Assembly: GCA_902766695.1 (NCBI GenBank)
Contig: CACXEY010000161.1
Span: forward strand, 1 to 35,548
DNA from: an uncultured bacterium
GTDB taxonomy: Bacteria > Verrucomicrobiota > Kiritimatiellia > CAIQIC01 > Lenti-01
DNA length: 35,548 nt
Direction: 5' to 3'
In this document: one piece after another, positions 15,359 through 23,179 of the stretch
How positions within the stretch are numbered: position 1 is the first letter of the stretch
Layout of the letters: each line of letters begins with the position of its first letter
Translations under genes and position numbers: made by a program
The notes under the pieces: generated by a model
Seen by the model: only the letters and a program-made list of their open reading frames with translations
What the model was told of the DNA's origin: nothing
Database searches by the model: none

Positions 15359-16057
15359 TTATGGGGCCGGAACCGGACGAGCGGCGTCGGCGGCAGGTTC
15401 GCCACCGGGGAGGAATGCGCGGACGAAGGCGGGGAAATCGGGAAAAACGCGGGTCGGGGTTTCGTCGCCGGGGGTGCCGAGGCCGCTGAGAAGAAACACG
15501 GAAGAGACGCCGGCGCGGCGGGCGGCTTCGAGGTCGGTATGGTGGTCGCCGACCATCCACGTGGAGGAGGGGTCGGCGCCGGTGCGGCGCATGGCCTCGA
15601 GGATGGGATCCGGCGCGGGCTTGAGGGCGGGAGTGTCGCCGCCGGACATCAGGACCGAAAACAGGGGCGTCCAGCCGAAATGGTCGAAGATGCGCCGGGC
15701 GTGGCGGGCGGGTTTGTTGGTGACGAGACCGAGGCGGTGGCCCGCGCCACGGAGGGCCCGCAGACCGGCATCGACGCCGGGATAGGGGCGGGTGGCGTCG
15801 GTTTCGCGCCCGTCGTAGCAGTCGCCGATCTCGCGCACGGCGGCATCGGGATCCACGGGAGCCCCTTGAAGGGCCCGCACGGCGAGCTTGCCCAGGCCGT
15901 CGCCGACGTAGGAGACGACGGTGGCCACGTCCAGCGGCGGCAGTCCGTGGAGCGCCCGCATCCGGTTGGTGGCGGCGGCGAGGTCGGCGCGGGAGTCGAC
16001 GAGAGTGCCGTCGAGGTCGAACAGCAGCAGAAGGGGGAAGGGTCGGGTCGTTTGCAT
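15359..16057 (-). CDS. HAD-superfamily phosphatase, phosphoglycolate phosphatase-like
   Basis: 232 aa. HAD motif I FDLDGTLVDS near residues 13-22, helical cap with NRMRALHGLPPL and YVGDGLGKL, motif II LVTNKP, motif III Lys in LKPAPDP, motif IV VGDHHTDLEAA. This is the Gph pattern, which removes phosphate from 2-phosphoglycolate; related HAD enzymes such as pyrophosphatase PpaX share it, so the substrate is not certain. Length is normal for the family; the C-terminus has a short Ala/Pro tail. The ATG at 16057 was chosen as the first start that leaves motif I intact; no good Shine-Dalgarno is visible. It is divergent from nadE. Confidence 0.88.
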   Translation of the reverse strand: MQTTRPFPLLLLFDLDGTLVDSRADLAAATNRMRALHGLPPLDVATVVSYVGDGLGKLAVRALQGAPVDPDAAVREIGDCYDGRETDATRPYPGVDAGLRALRGAGHRLGLVTNKPARHARRIFDHFGWTPLFSVLMSGGDTPALKPAPDPILEAMRRTGADPSSTWMVGDHHTDLEAARRAGVSSVFLLSGLGTPGDETPTRVFPDFPAFVRAFLPGGEPAADAARPVPAP

Positions 16058-16063
16058 GGGGCT

Positions 16064-16092
16064 ACTCAAACACAAGCGTCCCCCGCTGGCAA
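16064..16092 (-). promoter_or_regulatory. Possible promoter of the HAD phosphatase gene
   Basis: Minus strand: -35 TTGCCA (16092-16087), 17-bp spacer with GGGGG, -10 TTGAGT (16069-16064), 6 nt to ATG. The -10 is poor (3 of 6). The geometry matches the other short-leader promoters here. Confidence 0.3.
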
Positions 16093-16133
16093 GGACGACG
16101 CGAGGGCATCCGGGACGGGGGCCGGACGCTCCG

Positions 16134-16162
16134 TTGACGGACGGAGGGGTTTCCAGTAGGGT
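16134..16162 (+). promoter_or_regulatory. Promoter of nadE
   Basis: -35 TTGACG (16134-16139), 17-bp spacer with GGGG, -10 TAGGGT (16157-16162), then TGGGGC and the ATG. Both hexamers are identical to those before the second hybrid kinase (35387-35415). Predicts a leaderless mRNA. Confidence 0.6.
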
Positions 16163-16168
16163 TGGGGC

Positions 16169-17710
16169 ATGAAAATTCGTCTGGTCCAATTCAATCCGGT
16201 GGCGGGGGATGTACGGCGCAATGCGGAGGGGATCGCGGCGGCGGCGCGCGATGCGGCGGCGGCGGGGGTGGATGCCGTCGTGTTCCCGGAGGGGGCGCTG
16301 GGAGGTTTTCCGTTGGGCGATCTGGCGCGGCGGGACGCGTTCCTGGAGGCCGTGCAGGCGGAGCTGGCGCGGCTGAAGAAGATGCTGCCGCCGGAGACGG
16401 TGGTGGTGTTCGGGACGCCGTTGCGGACGCAGGAAGGGAAGCGGAATGCGGCGGTGGCGTACCGCGGCGGGCAGGGGCCGGAGGTGATCTGCACGGAGCA
16501 CGGGGCCGGAGGGTGCGGAGTGCTGAAGGTGGCCCAATCGCGATGGTGGGTGTGTCTGGACAGCCATCAGGCGTGGGAGGGGAGCGACGTGGTCGTGAAG
16601 CTGACCGCGCGACCGTGGCTCCGCGGCGGGAAGTGGAGCATCGAACCGGAAGCGGTCGCGGACGCGAAGAAGCACAAGGTTCCGGTGCTGTACGCGAACT
16701 TGTCGGGCGGGCAGGACGATCTCGTGTTCGGCGGCGACGTCGGGGCGGTGGGGGTGGACGGCACGGTACGGGCGCGGGGGACGCTCTTCGGCGAAGGGAC
16801 GCTCGACGTGGAAATCGCGCCGGACGGCTCCGTGTCGGGGCCGCTCGCGCCGGAACCGGACGGGCTGGAGGCCGTCTACACCGCGCTGCGGACCGGCATC
16901 CGCGACTACGCGCTCAAGAACCGTTTCCCCGGCGCGCTGATCGCACTCTCGGGCGGCATCGACTCGGCGCTGGTCGCCGCGCTGGCGGTGGACGCGCTCG
17001 GACCTGAACGCGTGATGGGCGTGACGCTGCCCTCGACCGTCACGTCCTCCGAGACGCTGGACGACGCGCTGGATCTGGCGCGGCGGCTGGGCATCCCGTG
17101 CCTGCGGATCCCGATCGCCCCGGCGGTGGAGGCCGTCACCGGGATGCTGGCGCCGGCGTTCGCGTCGGTGGACTGGGCGAAGCCGCTGCCGGGCACGCTG
17201 GTGGAGGAGAACCTGCAGGCGCGGGTGCGCGGCGTGGTGGCGATGGCGCTCTCCAACCGCTACGGCCACCTCGTGCTCTCGACCGGCAACAAGAGCGAAT
17301 CCTCGACCGGCTACGCCACCCTCTACGGCGACATGTGCGGCGGCTACGCCCCCATCAAGGACGTGCCCAAGACGCTCGTGTTCGCCCTGGCCCGCTGGCG
17401 CAACCGCCGCGGGGAGGTCATTCCGCCGAGCACCATCGAGCGGCCGCCCAGCGCGGAGCTGCGGCCGGGACAGAAGGATACCGATTCGCTGCCGCCCTAC
17501 GACGTGCTCGACCCCATCCTCGATCGCTTCATGGCCGGCCGCGAAAGCGTGGCGGACCTCGTCGCGTCGGGCGCCCCCGAAGACGTCGCCCGCCGCGTGG
17601 CCCGCCTGGTGGTCCGCAGCGAATACAAGCGCCGCCAGGCCGCCCCCGGCGTGACGCTGTCGCCCGATGCCTGGCGAATGCCCATCACCGACGGCTTCGA
17701 CGCCTGGTGA
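16169..17710 (+). CDS. nadE: NAD+ synthetase with shortened, probably inactive glutaminase domain
   Basis: 513 aa, shorter than the usual 540-575 aa two-domain enzyme. The C-terminal synthetase half is complete: SGGIDSAL (261-268), STGNKSE, YGDMCGGYAPIKDV. It adenylates deamido-NAD and amidates it to NAD+. The N-terminal nitrilase-type half keeps the catalytic Glu (E41 in FPEG) and a Cys (C129 in VCLD). However, the segment that normally carries the catalytic Lys and the LPNYGVFDE motif is missing between about 100 and 120. It therefore probably cannot hydrolyse glutamine and may use free ammonia or another amidotransferase; this is inference from motif loss. The ATG lies 6 nt after a -10 hexamer. 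The gene converges with the PilZ-like gene. Confidence 0.92.
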   Translation: MKIRLVQFNPVAGDVRRNAEGIAAAARDAAAAGVDAVVFPEGALGGFPLGDLARRDAFLEAVQAELARLKKMLPPETVVVFGTPLRTQEGKRNAAVAYRGGQGPEVICTEHGAGGCGVLKVAQSRWWVCLDSHQAWEGSDVVVKLTARPWLRGGKWSIEPEAVADAKKHKVPVLYANLSGGQDDLVFGGDVGAVGVDGTVRARGTLFGEGTLDVEIAPDGSVSGPLAPEPDGLEAVYTALRTGIRDYALKNRFPGALIALSGGIDSALVAALAVDALGPERVMGVTLPSTVTSSETLDDALDLARRLGIPCLRIPIAPAVEAVTGMLAPAFASVDWAKPLPGTLVEENLQARVRGVVAMALSNRYGHLVLSTGNKSESSTGYATLYGDMCGGYAPIKDVPKTLVFALARWRNRRGEVIPPSTIERPPSAELRPGQKDTDSLPPYDVLDPILDRFMAGRESVADLVASGAPEDVARRVARLVVRSEYKRRQAAPGVTLSPDAWRMPITDGFDAW

Positions 17711-17719
17711 TGTCCGCGG

Positions 17720-18094
17720 TCAGCAGTTGCCGCAGTCGTCGCAGCGCATGCCGGCGCAGCGGGTGAAGCGCTCGAGCAGGCGGTATTCTTCCTCGTCCAT
17801 GCCGAGGAAGTGGATGACGTTGCGGTAGGCGCCGTCCTCGGGGTCGGATTTGACCACGACGCCGGAGCAATGGACGGGGCCGTGGTCGCTGCCGACCTTG
17901 ATGTCGAACTCGTAGAGGCCGAACTCCGGCAGCGGCTGCGGGGAGAGGAACTTCATGCCGAGGTGGCAGATGTGGAGGTCGTCGAGCGAGGACAGCGGGT
18001 CGCTGGTGGTCAGCGACTGTTCCAGCGAGACGCAGGTTCCGCCGCAACGGTACTCGATGGACCGGTGCACGTGCATGGTCCGTTCGGCTCTCAT
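17720..18094 (-). CDS. PilZ-like small protein with Cys-rich tail
   Basis: 124 aa. The layout resembles a PilZ beta-barrel: basic start (RSIEYR), a central HICHLGMKF where PilZ has D/NxSxxG, and VVVKSDPEDGAYRNVIHFLGMDEEE near the end. The c-di-GMP-binding residues are not canonical, so binding is doubtful. The C-terminus CAGMRCDDCGNC has four closely spaced cysteines, possibly a metal site. The ATG at 18094 overlaps the argH stop (ATGA) and has AAGGA upstream. It is the last gene of the zinc-ribbon, argH, PilZ-like operon. Domain assignment is by eye. Confidence 0.65.
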   Translation of the reverse strand: MRAERTMHVHRSIEYRCGGTCVSLEQSLTTSDPLSSLDDLHICHLGMKFLSPQPLPEFGLYEFDIKVGSDHGPVHCSGVVVKSDPEDGAYRNVIHFLGMDEEEYRLLERFTRCAGMRCDDCGNC

Positions 18095-19482
18095 CCGGCG
18101 CATCCTTCCGGGGCGGGGAGCGGCGTGCCGGAGAGCAGCGCGTCGCGGTGCATCTCGAAATCGGCGCGTTCGTCGGCGACCCAGCGGGCGGCTTCCTCGA
18201 TGCGGGCGTCCAGTCCGTCGAAGTCGAGTCCGGCGGGGGCTCCGAGGTGGGTCTTGGCGGCGATGGCGGCGTCGGGGTCGCGGTCCTTGAGGTCGCCGAG
18301 GTGCGCCTTGACTTCGCGGTAGGCGTCGCGGAAGGGCATACCGCCGACCACCAGCTCCAGGGCGCGGTCGGTCGCGAAGACGTCGGGCGTGAAGGCGCGG
18401 CGGCAGGCGTCGGCATCGACTTGCAGGGAGGACATGACCGCCGTCATGACGCGCAGGCTGGAGATGGCCAGGTCGAAGCCACGCATGAAGGGTTCCTTGG
18501 TCTCCTGCAGGTCGCGGTTGTAGCCGGACGGGGCCGCGCGGACGATCTCGGCGGTGACGGACGCCTGCGCCATGACCTTGGCGGCCTTGGCGCGGAGCAG
18601 TTCCATGACGTCGGGATTGCGCTTCTGCGGCATGATGCTGCTGCCCGTCGTGTACTCGGCGGGGAGACGGAAATAGCCGAACTCCGGCATCGAGAAGAGA
18701 ATCAAATCCTCCGCCAGCCGCGAGAGCGTCAGCATCGCCTGCGAGAGCGCGGAGAGAATCACCGACTCGAGCTTGCCGCGCGACTGGTTGGCGTGGAGCA
18801 CGTTGGATACGGGCCGGGCGAAGCCGAGCAGGTCGCTCGTGAGCTGCCGGTCGATGGGGAGCGGCACGCCGTAGCTGGCCGCGGAGCCGAGCGGGCACTG
18901 GTCGTTGAGGTCGTACGCCGCCATCAGCAGGGAGAAGTCGTCCAGAAGGCTCTCCGCCCACGCCGAGGCCCAGAGGCCCACGCTGGACGGCATCGCCGGC
19001 TGCATGTGCGTGCGGCCGACCATCGGGATTTTGCGGTGCTGGCGCGCGAAGGCGGAGAGTACGCCCGCGAGTGCGGCGGCGGCCTGCATCGCGTCGAGGA
19101 GGCGCGTCTTGCCGAAGAGGCGCAGGTCCACGGCCACCTGGTCGTTGCGGCTGCGGCAGGTGTGGACGCGCTTGCCGAGGTCGCCGAGCTTCGCGGTGAG
19201 ACGGCGCTCGACGGCGAGGTGGACGTCCTGGTCTTCGAGCGTGATCTTGAACTTGCCCACGCGCGAATCTTCCACGATGCGCGCGAGCTCGGCGGTCACG
19301 GCTTCGACTTCGGCCGCCTTGAGAACCGGCGGCTCGACCGGCATGGCGGCGAGCATCCGCACGTGGGCGGCGGTGCCCATGCAGTCGGCCTCGACGAGCG
19401 CGAGGTCGAGAATCCGGTCCTGCCCGGCGGTGTACGCGAGGACCTCGGCGTCCACCGTCCCGACGGTCGTGTTCCGGCGCAT
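18091..19482 (-). CDS. argH: Argininosuccinate lyase
   Basis: 463 aa, normal length. It splits argininosuccinate into arginine and fumarate, the last step of arginine synthesis. Seen: the lyase signature GSSIMPQKRNP with the catalytic Ser loop, GRTHMQPA with the active-site His region, CRSRNDQVAVD and SRGKLESV. No argG or other arg gene is nearby. It starts 4 nt after the zinc-ribbon gene and its stop overlaps the next gene by 4 nt, so the three are one operon. Confidence 0.97.
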   Translation of the reverse strand: MRRNTTVGTVDAEVLAYTAGQDRILDLALVEADCMGTAAHVRMLAAMPVEPPVLKAAEVEAVTAELARIVEDSRVGKFKITLEDQDVHLAVERRLTAKLGDLGKRVHTCRSRNDQVAVDLRLFGKTRLLDAMQAAAALAGVLSAFARQHRKIPMVGRTHMQPAMPSSVGLWASAWAESLLDDFSLLMAAYDLNDQCPLGSAASYGVPLPIDRQLTSDLLGFARPVSNVLHANQSRGKLESVILSALSQAMLTLSRLAEDLILFSMPEFGYFRLPAEYTTGSSIMPQKRNPDVMELLRAKAAKVMAQASVTAEIVRAAPSGYNRDLQETKEPFMRGFDLAISSLRVMTAVMSSLQVDADACRRAFTPDVFATDRALELVVGGMPFRDAYREVKAHLGDLKDRDPDAAIAAKTHLGAPAGLDFDGLDARIEEAARWVADERADFEMHRDALLSGTPLPAPEGCAG

Positions 19483-19486
19483 GGCG

Positions 19487-19753
19487 TCAGTGCTGGATGC
19501 GCTTGATCTTGAAGATGTGCTTCTCGGGTTCGGCCAGGAACTCGGGCGGCAGCTCGATGCGGATGGTCTTGCCCTTGTCGTCGTTGGTGGAGGGGGGCGG
19601 GGAAGGCGGGCGCTGGATTTCGGTTTCGATGAGGCCGCCGGGAATCTGGAAGCTCTTGTTGCAGACGGGGCAGTCGACGACCTGGCCGGCCATGTCGTCG
19701 GTGCCGTTGAGTTCCTGGCCGCAGTGCGGGCAGGTGAAATCGATTTGGGCCAT
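19487..19753 (-). CDS. Small zinc-ribbon protein
   Basis: 88 aa. Two CxxC pairs (C8/C11 in CPHC and C28/C31 in CPVC) define a zinc ribbon; this is followed by a Pro/Ser-rich linker and a charged C-terminus (KTIRIELPPEFLAEPEKH). AAGGAG and AAGGAT precede the ATG. It heads the operon with argH. No specific function can be named; similar ribbons occur in many regulatory or structural proteins. Confidence 0.8.
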   Translation of the reverse strand: MAQIDFTCPHCGQELNGTDDMAGQVVDCPVCNKSFQIPGGLIETEIQRPPSPPPSTNDDKGKTIRIELPPEFLAEPEKHIFKIKRIQH

Positions 19754-19785
19754 ATCCTTGTGCTCCTTGTTGGACGTTCACCGCC

Positions 19786-19814
19786 AATCTACCACGCTCC
19801 GCCCCGGTTGAAAA
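19786..19814 (-). promoter_or_regulatory. Promoter of the zinc-ribbon/argH operon
   Basis: Minus strand: -35 TTTTCA (19814-19809), 17-bp spacer with GGGG, -10 TAGATT (19791-19786). The same -10 occurs before the first hybrid kinase. It leaves a leader of about 25 nt carrying a Shine-Dalgarno. Confidence 0.45.
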
Positions 19815-19908
19815 GGGGCCGCGCGGCATTTTTCTCCCGCCGCCCGCGGCCTCTCCCGCGCAAACGCCCCGGAAGGGCGGCGCGGCCCCGCCCCTCTCCC
19901 TTGCCTGC

Positions 19909-20844
19909 TCACTTGACCAGATAGACCAGCTTCTCGGGCCGCCCGTCGCGCTCGATGTCGAGGACGACGGCTCCCAGACCGCCCTTCACGAACTCCCCGA
20001 TGAAGTATTCCGCCCGCTTCTGGCTCGTCATGTGCAGCGAGTTCACCCGCCGCACCACGTCGCCCTGCCGGAGTCCCACGTCCGCGAAGAAGTCCGCCTC
20101 GCCGCGTTCCGTGTTGACGCGGTAGCCGCCGATCTTGCCGTCGTCCCCGTAGTCGGGTTCGAGCGCGTTGAAGAGGCCGACGAGGCGGTCCGGGTGGTCC
20201 ATCATCTCCTGGTAGTACTCCATGACGGCGTCGCGGCTGACCTCCCAGCGCGTCTCGCCCACGCGCGCGCCGAAGCGGTTGGTCGAGAGGACGGACGGCG
20301 CCGGTTCCGCGGCGGCGGCGGCCGCGGTCTCCCCGGCGTCGCGGGCGGCCGCGCCCGGCGCGATGGAGAGACGCTCGCGGCGCGTGCCGTCGCAGACCAC
20401 CGCGTAATCCGCGCCGACCTCCTCGACCCGCAGCCCGTCCTCTTCCTCGCCCGTGGCGAGCAGCAGCTGGCGGCGCTCCTTCAGGTCGTCCAGGATCGCG
20501 CACGAGCCATCGGCCCCGGCCCCGCCGCCGCCGAGCATCCGGAACACGCCCGCCAGGCGGTAGCGTCCGGCCAGCGGCCCCTCCGGCGTTGCCGGGGATT
20601 CCCCTTCGCCGCGGAAATGCGCCCAGAACGCGCCGTCTGCCTCCCCCCACCCCGCTGCCGCGGTTTCCGCCGGCGACCCGGCCTCGACCGCCGCCCTCGC
20701 CGTCTCCTGCCGGACCTCGTGCAGTCGCGCCCGGCGGACGCCGGCCATGCACGCGTCCCACGCCAGCTGCGCCGCCAGCGCGGCCGCGAGGACCGCGCCC
20801 AGCGCCAGGGCCGCGCGGCCCGCCTGGATGCCGTTCAGTTCCAT
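19909..20844 (-). CDS. GspC-like type II secretion protein with C-terminal PDZ domain
   Basis: 311 aa. One N-terminal membrane helix (about 9-27), an Ala/Gly-rich periplasmic part with a region like the GspC homology domain (YRLAGVFRMLGG... about 95-165), and a C-terminal PDZ domain (about 220-311: GLRQGDVVRRVNSLHM ... LDIERDG). GspC links the inner-membrane platform to the secretin. The assignment rests on this layout and on the nearby pseudopilin genes. The ATG at 20844 was chosen because longer starts would run into RNase P RNA. No strong Shine-Dalgarno is seen. It is 39 nt downstream of rnpB and may be read from the same promoter. Confidence 0.72.
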   Translation of the reverse strand: MELNGIQAGRAALALGAVLAAALAAQLAWDACMAGVRRARLHEVRQETARAAVEAGSPAETAAAGWGEADGAFWAHFRGEGESPATPEGPLAGRYRLAGVFRMLGGGGAGADGSCAILDDLKERRQLLLATGEEEDGLRVEEVGADYAVVCDGTRRERLSIAPGAAARDAGETAAAAAAEPAPSVLSTNRFGARVGETRWEVSRDAVMEYYQEMMDHPDRLVGLFNALEPDYGDDGKIGGYRVNTERGEADFFADVGLRQGDVVRRVNSLHMTSQKRAEYFIGEFVKGGLGAVVLDIERDGRPEKLVYLVK

Positions 20845-20883
20845 CTTGTCGTGTGCGTTCGCATCGGTAAGCAAGCGTTCTCC

Positions 20884-21287
20884 GACAGCCGGGACTCCGT
20901 GCGAATAAGCCGGATTCTGTCGCCGCGCCTCGCGGCGCGGCCCGGTCATTTGTCTGAGCGGCCAACCCGGACCCGCCCCGCCTTGCGGCGGACGGAACGG
21001 GCCGCTCCGTTTCGGGTCCCTATTTGGCCTTGCTCCGGGCGGGGTTTGCCTTGCGCGGGACCTTCCGGCCGCCGCACGGTGGTCTCTTGCACCGCCGTTT
21101 CACCCTTGCTCCGGCGCCTTGCGGCACCGGGGCGGTATCGTTTCTGTGGCACTTTCCTTTCCCGGCGTTTGCCACCGGGATCCCGCACCTCCCGGCGCGG
21201 GCGCCCTGCCCTGCGGAGTCCGGACTTTCCTCCGGCGGCGGCACTTGCGCGTCCCGCCGGCGACCGGCGCCCGGAGCCCCGGCTGTC
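20884..21287 (-). ncRNA. rnpB: RNase P RNA (bacterial type A)
   Basis: Catalytic RNA that matures tRNA 5' ends. About 404 nt. Helix P1 closes with GACAGCCGGGGCTCCG at the 5' end (from 21287) against CGGAGTCCCGGCTGTC at the 3' end. Core motifs in order are GGAGGAAAGTCCGGAC, a P8-P10 region with CACAGAAACGATACCGCC, CAAGGGTGAAACGGCGG, then AAATAGGGACCCG, GGTCCGGGTTGGCC, GACAAATGACC and CAGAATCCGGCTTATTCGC. A promoter at 21301-21329 fits the 5' end. Confidence 0.97.
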
Positions 21288-21300
21288 AAAGAACGCCCCG

Positions 21301-21329
21301 ACCATACCCCTTCCCCTCCCGGAACACAA
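21301..21329 (-). promoter_or_regulatory. Promoter of rnpB
   Basis: Minus strand: -35 TTGTGT (21329-21324), 17-bp spacer with GGGG twice, -10 TATGGT (21306-21301). Predicted initiation about 21294, close to the 5' end of the RNA. Confidence 0.65.
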
Positions 21330-21377
21330 CCCGATTGCGCCGGCAAAGACACCGCCGGGGGACCGGGGAGAAGGGAA

Positions 21378-22151
21378 TCACAGGACGATTTCGAGCCCGT
21401 CCCAGGCCGGATGGATGCCCTCCGGCAACAGCGCGTCGGCCTGCGCGTGGGAGGCGGCGTGGCACATGTGGATGATGTACGAGCGCTTCGCCCCCATGCG
21501 GAGGAGAAGTTCGCCCGCCTGGCCGATGCTCAGGTGCGTGGCGTGGAGTTCCGGGCGGAGGCCGTCGAGGACCGCGAGGTCCGCGCCGAGGCAGAGCGGC
21601 CAGGTGGTTTCCGGGATGCGCTTGCAGTCGGTGATGAGCACGCACGCGCGGCCGTCCGCCTCGATGCGCCAGCCGGTCATGAAGGACCGCCCGTGCTCGA
21701 CGGGGAGCGGCGTGACGCGGAACGGCCCGTACGCGAACGGCCCCTCCACCTCGCGCAGTTCGACGCGCGCAAGCGACGTGCCCGGCAGCGGCGGGCGGCC
21801 GAGGTAGTCGAAGATGCGGCGGAGGGATTCCGCCGTGCGCGGCGAGGTCCAGACGGGCATCGGCGCGGCCATCCGGTTGGTGTAGGCGCGGAGGTCGTCG
21901 AAGCCGAACACGTGGTCGGCGTGGTTGTGCGAAACCAGCACCCCGTCGATGCGCTTCACGCCGTACCGCAGGCACTGGGTGCGCAGGTCGGGCGGCGTGT
22001 CGAGCAGCAGCACGGTGCCGTCGACGGCCGTGACCAGGATGGACGTCCGCAACCGCTTGTCGCGCGGGTCGTCCGACGTGCAGACGGGACATCCGCAGCC
22101 GGGCACCGGGATGCCGTAGGAGGTGCCGGTGCCCATGAACAGCAGCTTCAC
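21378..22151 (-). CDS. MBL-fold metallohydrolase (PhnP/cyclic phosphodiesterase-like)
   Basis: 257 aa. Metal-binding SHNHADH (HxHxDH) and a start KLLFMGTGTSYGIPVPGC typical of the PhnP/RNase Z-like MBL branch. The CGCPVCTSDDPRDKR segment (Cys cluster plus RTS) is typical of phosphoribosyl 1,2-cyclic phosphodiesterase-like enzymes. No phn genes are here, so the substrate is unknown. The GTG start at 22151 overlaps the gspK stop (GTGA) and has GAGGAG 8 nt upstream, so it is translated in the secretion operon. An ATG a few codons later is the alternative. Confidence 0.9.
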   Translation of the reverse strand: MKLLFMGTGTSYGIPVPGCGCPVCTSDDPRDKRLRTSILVTAVDGTVLLLDTPPDLRTQCLRYGVKRIDGVLVSHNHADHVFGFDDLRAYTNRMAAPMPVWTSPRTAESLRRIFDYLGRPPLPGTSLARVELREVEGPFAYGPFRVTPLPVEHGRSFMTGWRIEADGRACVLITDCKRIPETTWPLCLGADLAVLDGLRPELHATHLSIGQAGELLLRMGAKRSYIIHMCHAASHAQADALLPEGIHPAWDGLEIVL

Positions 22152-23179
22152 TGCATCTGCTCCTCGCGCCAGTAGATGGGGGTGACCTTGCGGTTGCCGA
22201 CCTCGAAGATCGCCCACACGCCGCAGCGCACGCCGCCGTTCTCGCCGATGGAGGTGACGCGCACGAACGTGCGGTCGCTCACGGACAGCCGGTCGGAAAG
22301 CGACGCGTCGAGCCCGGTCTTGGCGATGGCCTCGCCGACGCTCTCGAAGCCGTCGTCCTCGGTGTTGGGCTCGCCGTCGTCGCCGAGCCGGTACTTGAGG
22401 ATGTCGTCCACGACCCAGTCGTCGAGCATCTTGCCGTTGGCGCCCGTGAGGGTGAGCAGCACCTCGCGCGAGGCGGTGTTGACGTTGACCTTGCCGTCGC
22501 CGAACGTCGTCAGCAGGTGGGCGATCCCCCGCAGCGGCTCGGCCTTGGGGTCGGGCGGCGGGCCGCCGTAGACGATTTCGGGCGTGAAGCCCTTGACGAG
22601 CAGCAGTTCGTCCACCGTGTCGAGCGGCGCGTTCTTGGGAACGTAGCCCTTTTCCTTGTAGTAGGCGTCGTCCTCCTCGGCGCCGTTGAGGCGGTGCGCG
22701 TCGCCCTCGTCGATCCAGTCCATGAAGCAGTCGATCAGGTCGGGCCACTTCTCCTCCGGCACGCCGCACTGGTCGAGCAGCTCCTCCCAGTCCTCGTCCT
22801 CGAGCTTGTTGACGTTGCGGCGGCCGCTCTCGGGCAGGATGTCCACGGTGGCGGTCGATTCGCCCATCGTGACCTCCACGCTGGTCGCGCCGATGCCCTT
22901 TTCGAGGTTGAGGGCCATGACGCGCAGGGACTCGTGCTCCTCGTCGTCCTCCTCGAAGACGCTCGTCTCGAAGCTCTTCGCCAGCAGGAACTTCGCGTAC
23001 TCGACCCCGCCCGCCGCCGCCGCGCGCGCCTTGACCAGCTTGCGCGAATGCGACGTGATGCCGGCCTCCACGTGCATCTCGTACGCCAGCGACCCGATCA
23101 GCAGGCTCAGCAGCAGGATCGTCCACAGCGCCACGATGAGCGCCGCGCCGTTCTCGCGGTGGTTGCGGCGGGGCGTCAT
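22148..23179 (-). CDS. gspK: Type II secretion minor pseudopilin GspK
   Basis: 343 aa. N-terminal segment GAALIVALWTILLLSLLIGSL lacks the usual Glu-5 pseudopilin residue, as GspK does, and is followed by the large alpha domain (about 110-290) with VNVNTASREVLLTL. GspK caps the pseudopilus tip together with GspI and GspJ. The ATG overlaps the gspJ stop (ATGA). Confidence 0.88.
   Translation of the reverse strand: MTPRRNHRENGAALIVALWTILLLSLLIGSLAYEMHVEAGITSHSRKLVKARAAAAGGVEYAKFLLAKSFETSVFEEDDEEHESLRVMALNLEKGIGATSVEVTMGESTATVDILPESGRRNVNKLEDEDWEELLDQCGVPEEKWPDLIDCFMDWIDEGDAHRLNGAEEDDAYYKEKGYVPKNAPLDTVDELLLVKGFTPEIVYGGPPPDPKAEPLRGIAHLLTTFGDGKVNVNTASREVLLTLTGANGKMLDDWVVDDILKYRLGDDGEPNTEDDGFESVGEAIAKTGLDASLSDRLSVSDRTFVRVTSIGENGGVRCGVWAIFEVGNRKVTPIYWREEQMQ

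Noticed and set aside
21020-21352. Minus-strand ORF of 110 codons
   Set aside because: It lies within RNase P RNA, whose paired structure explains the sequence.
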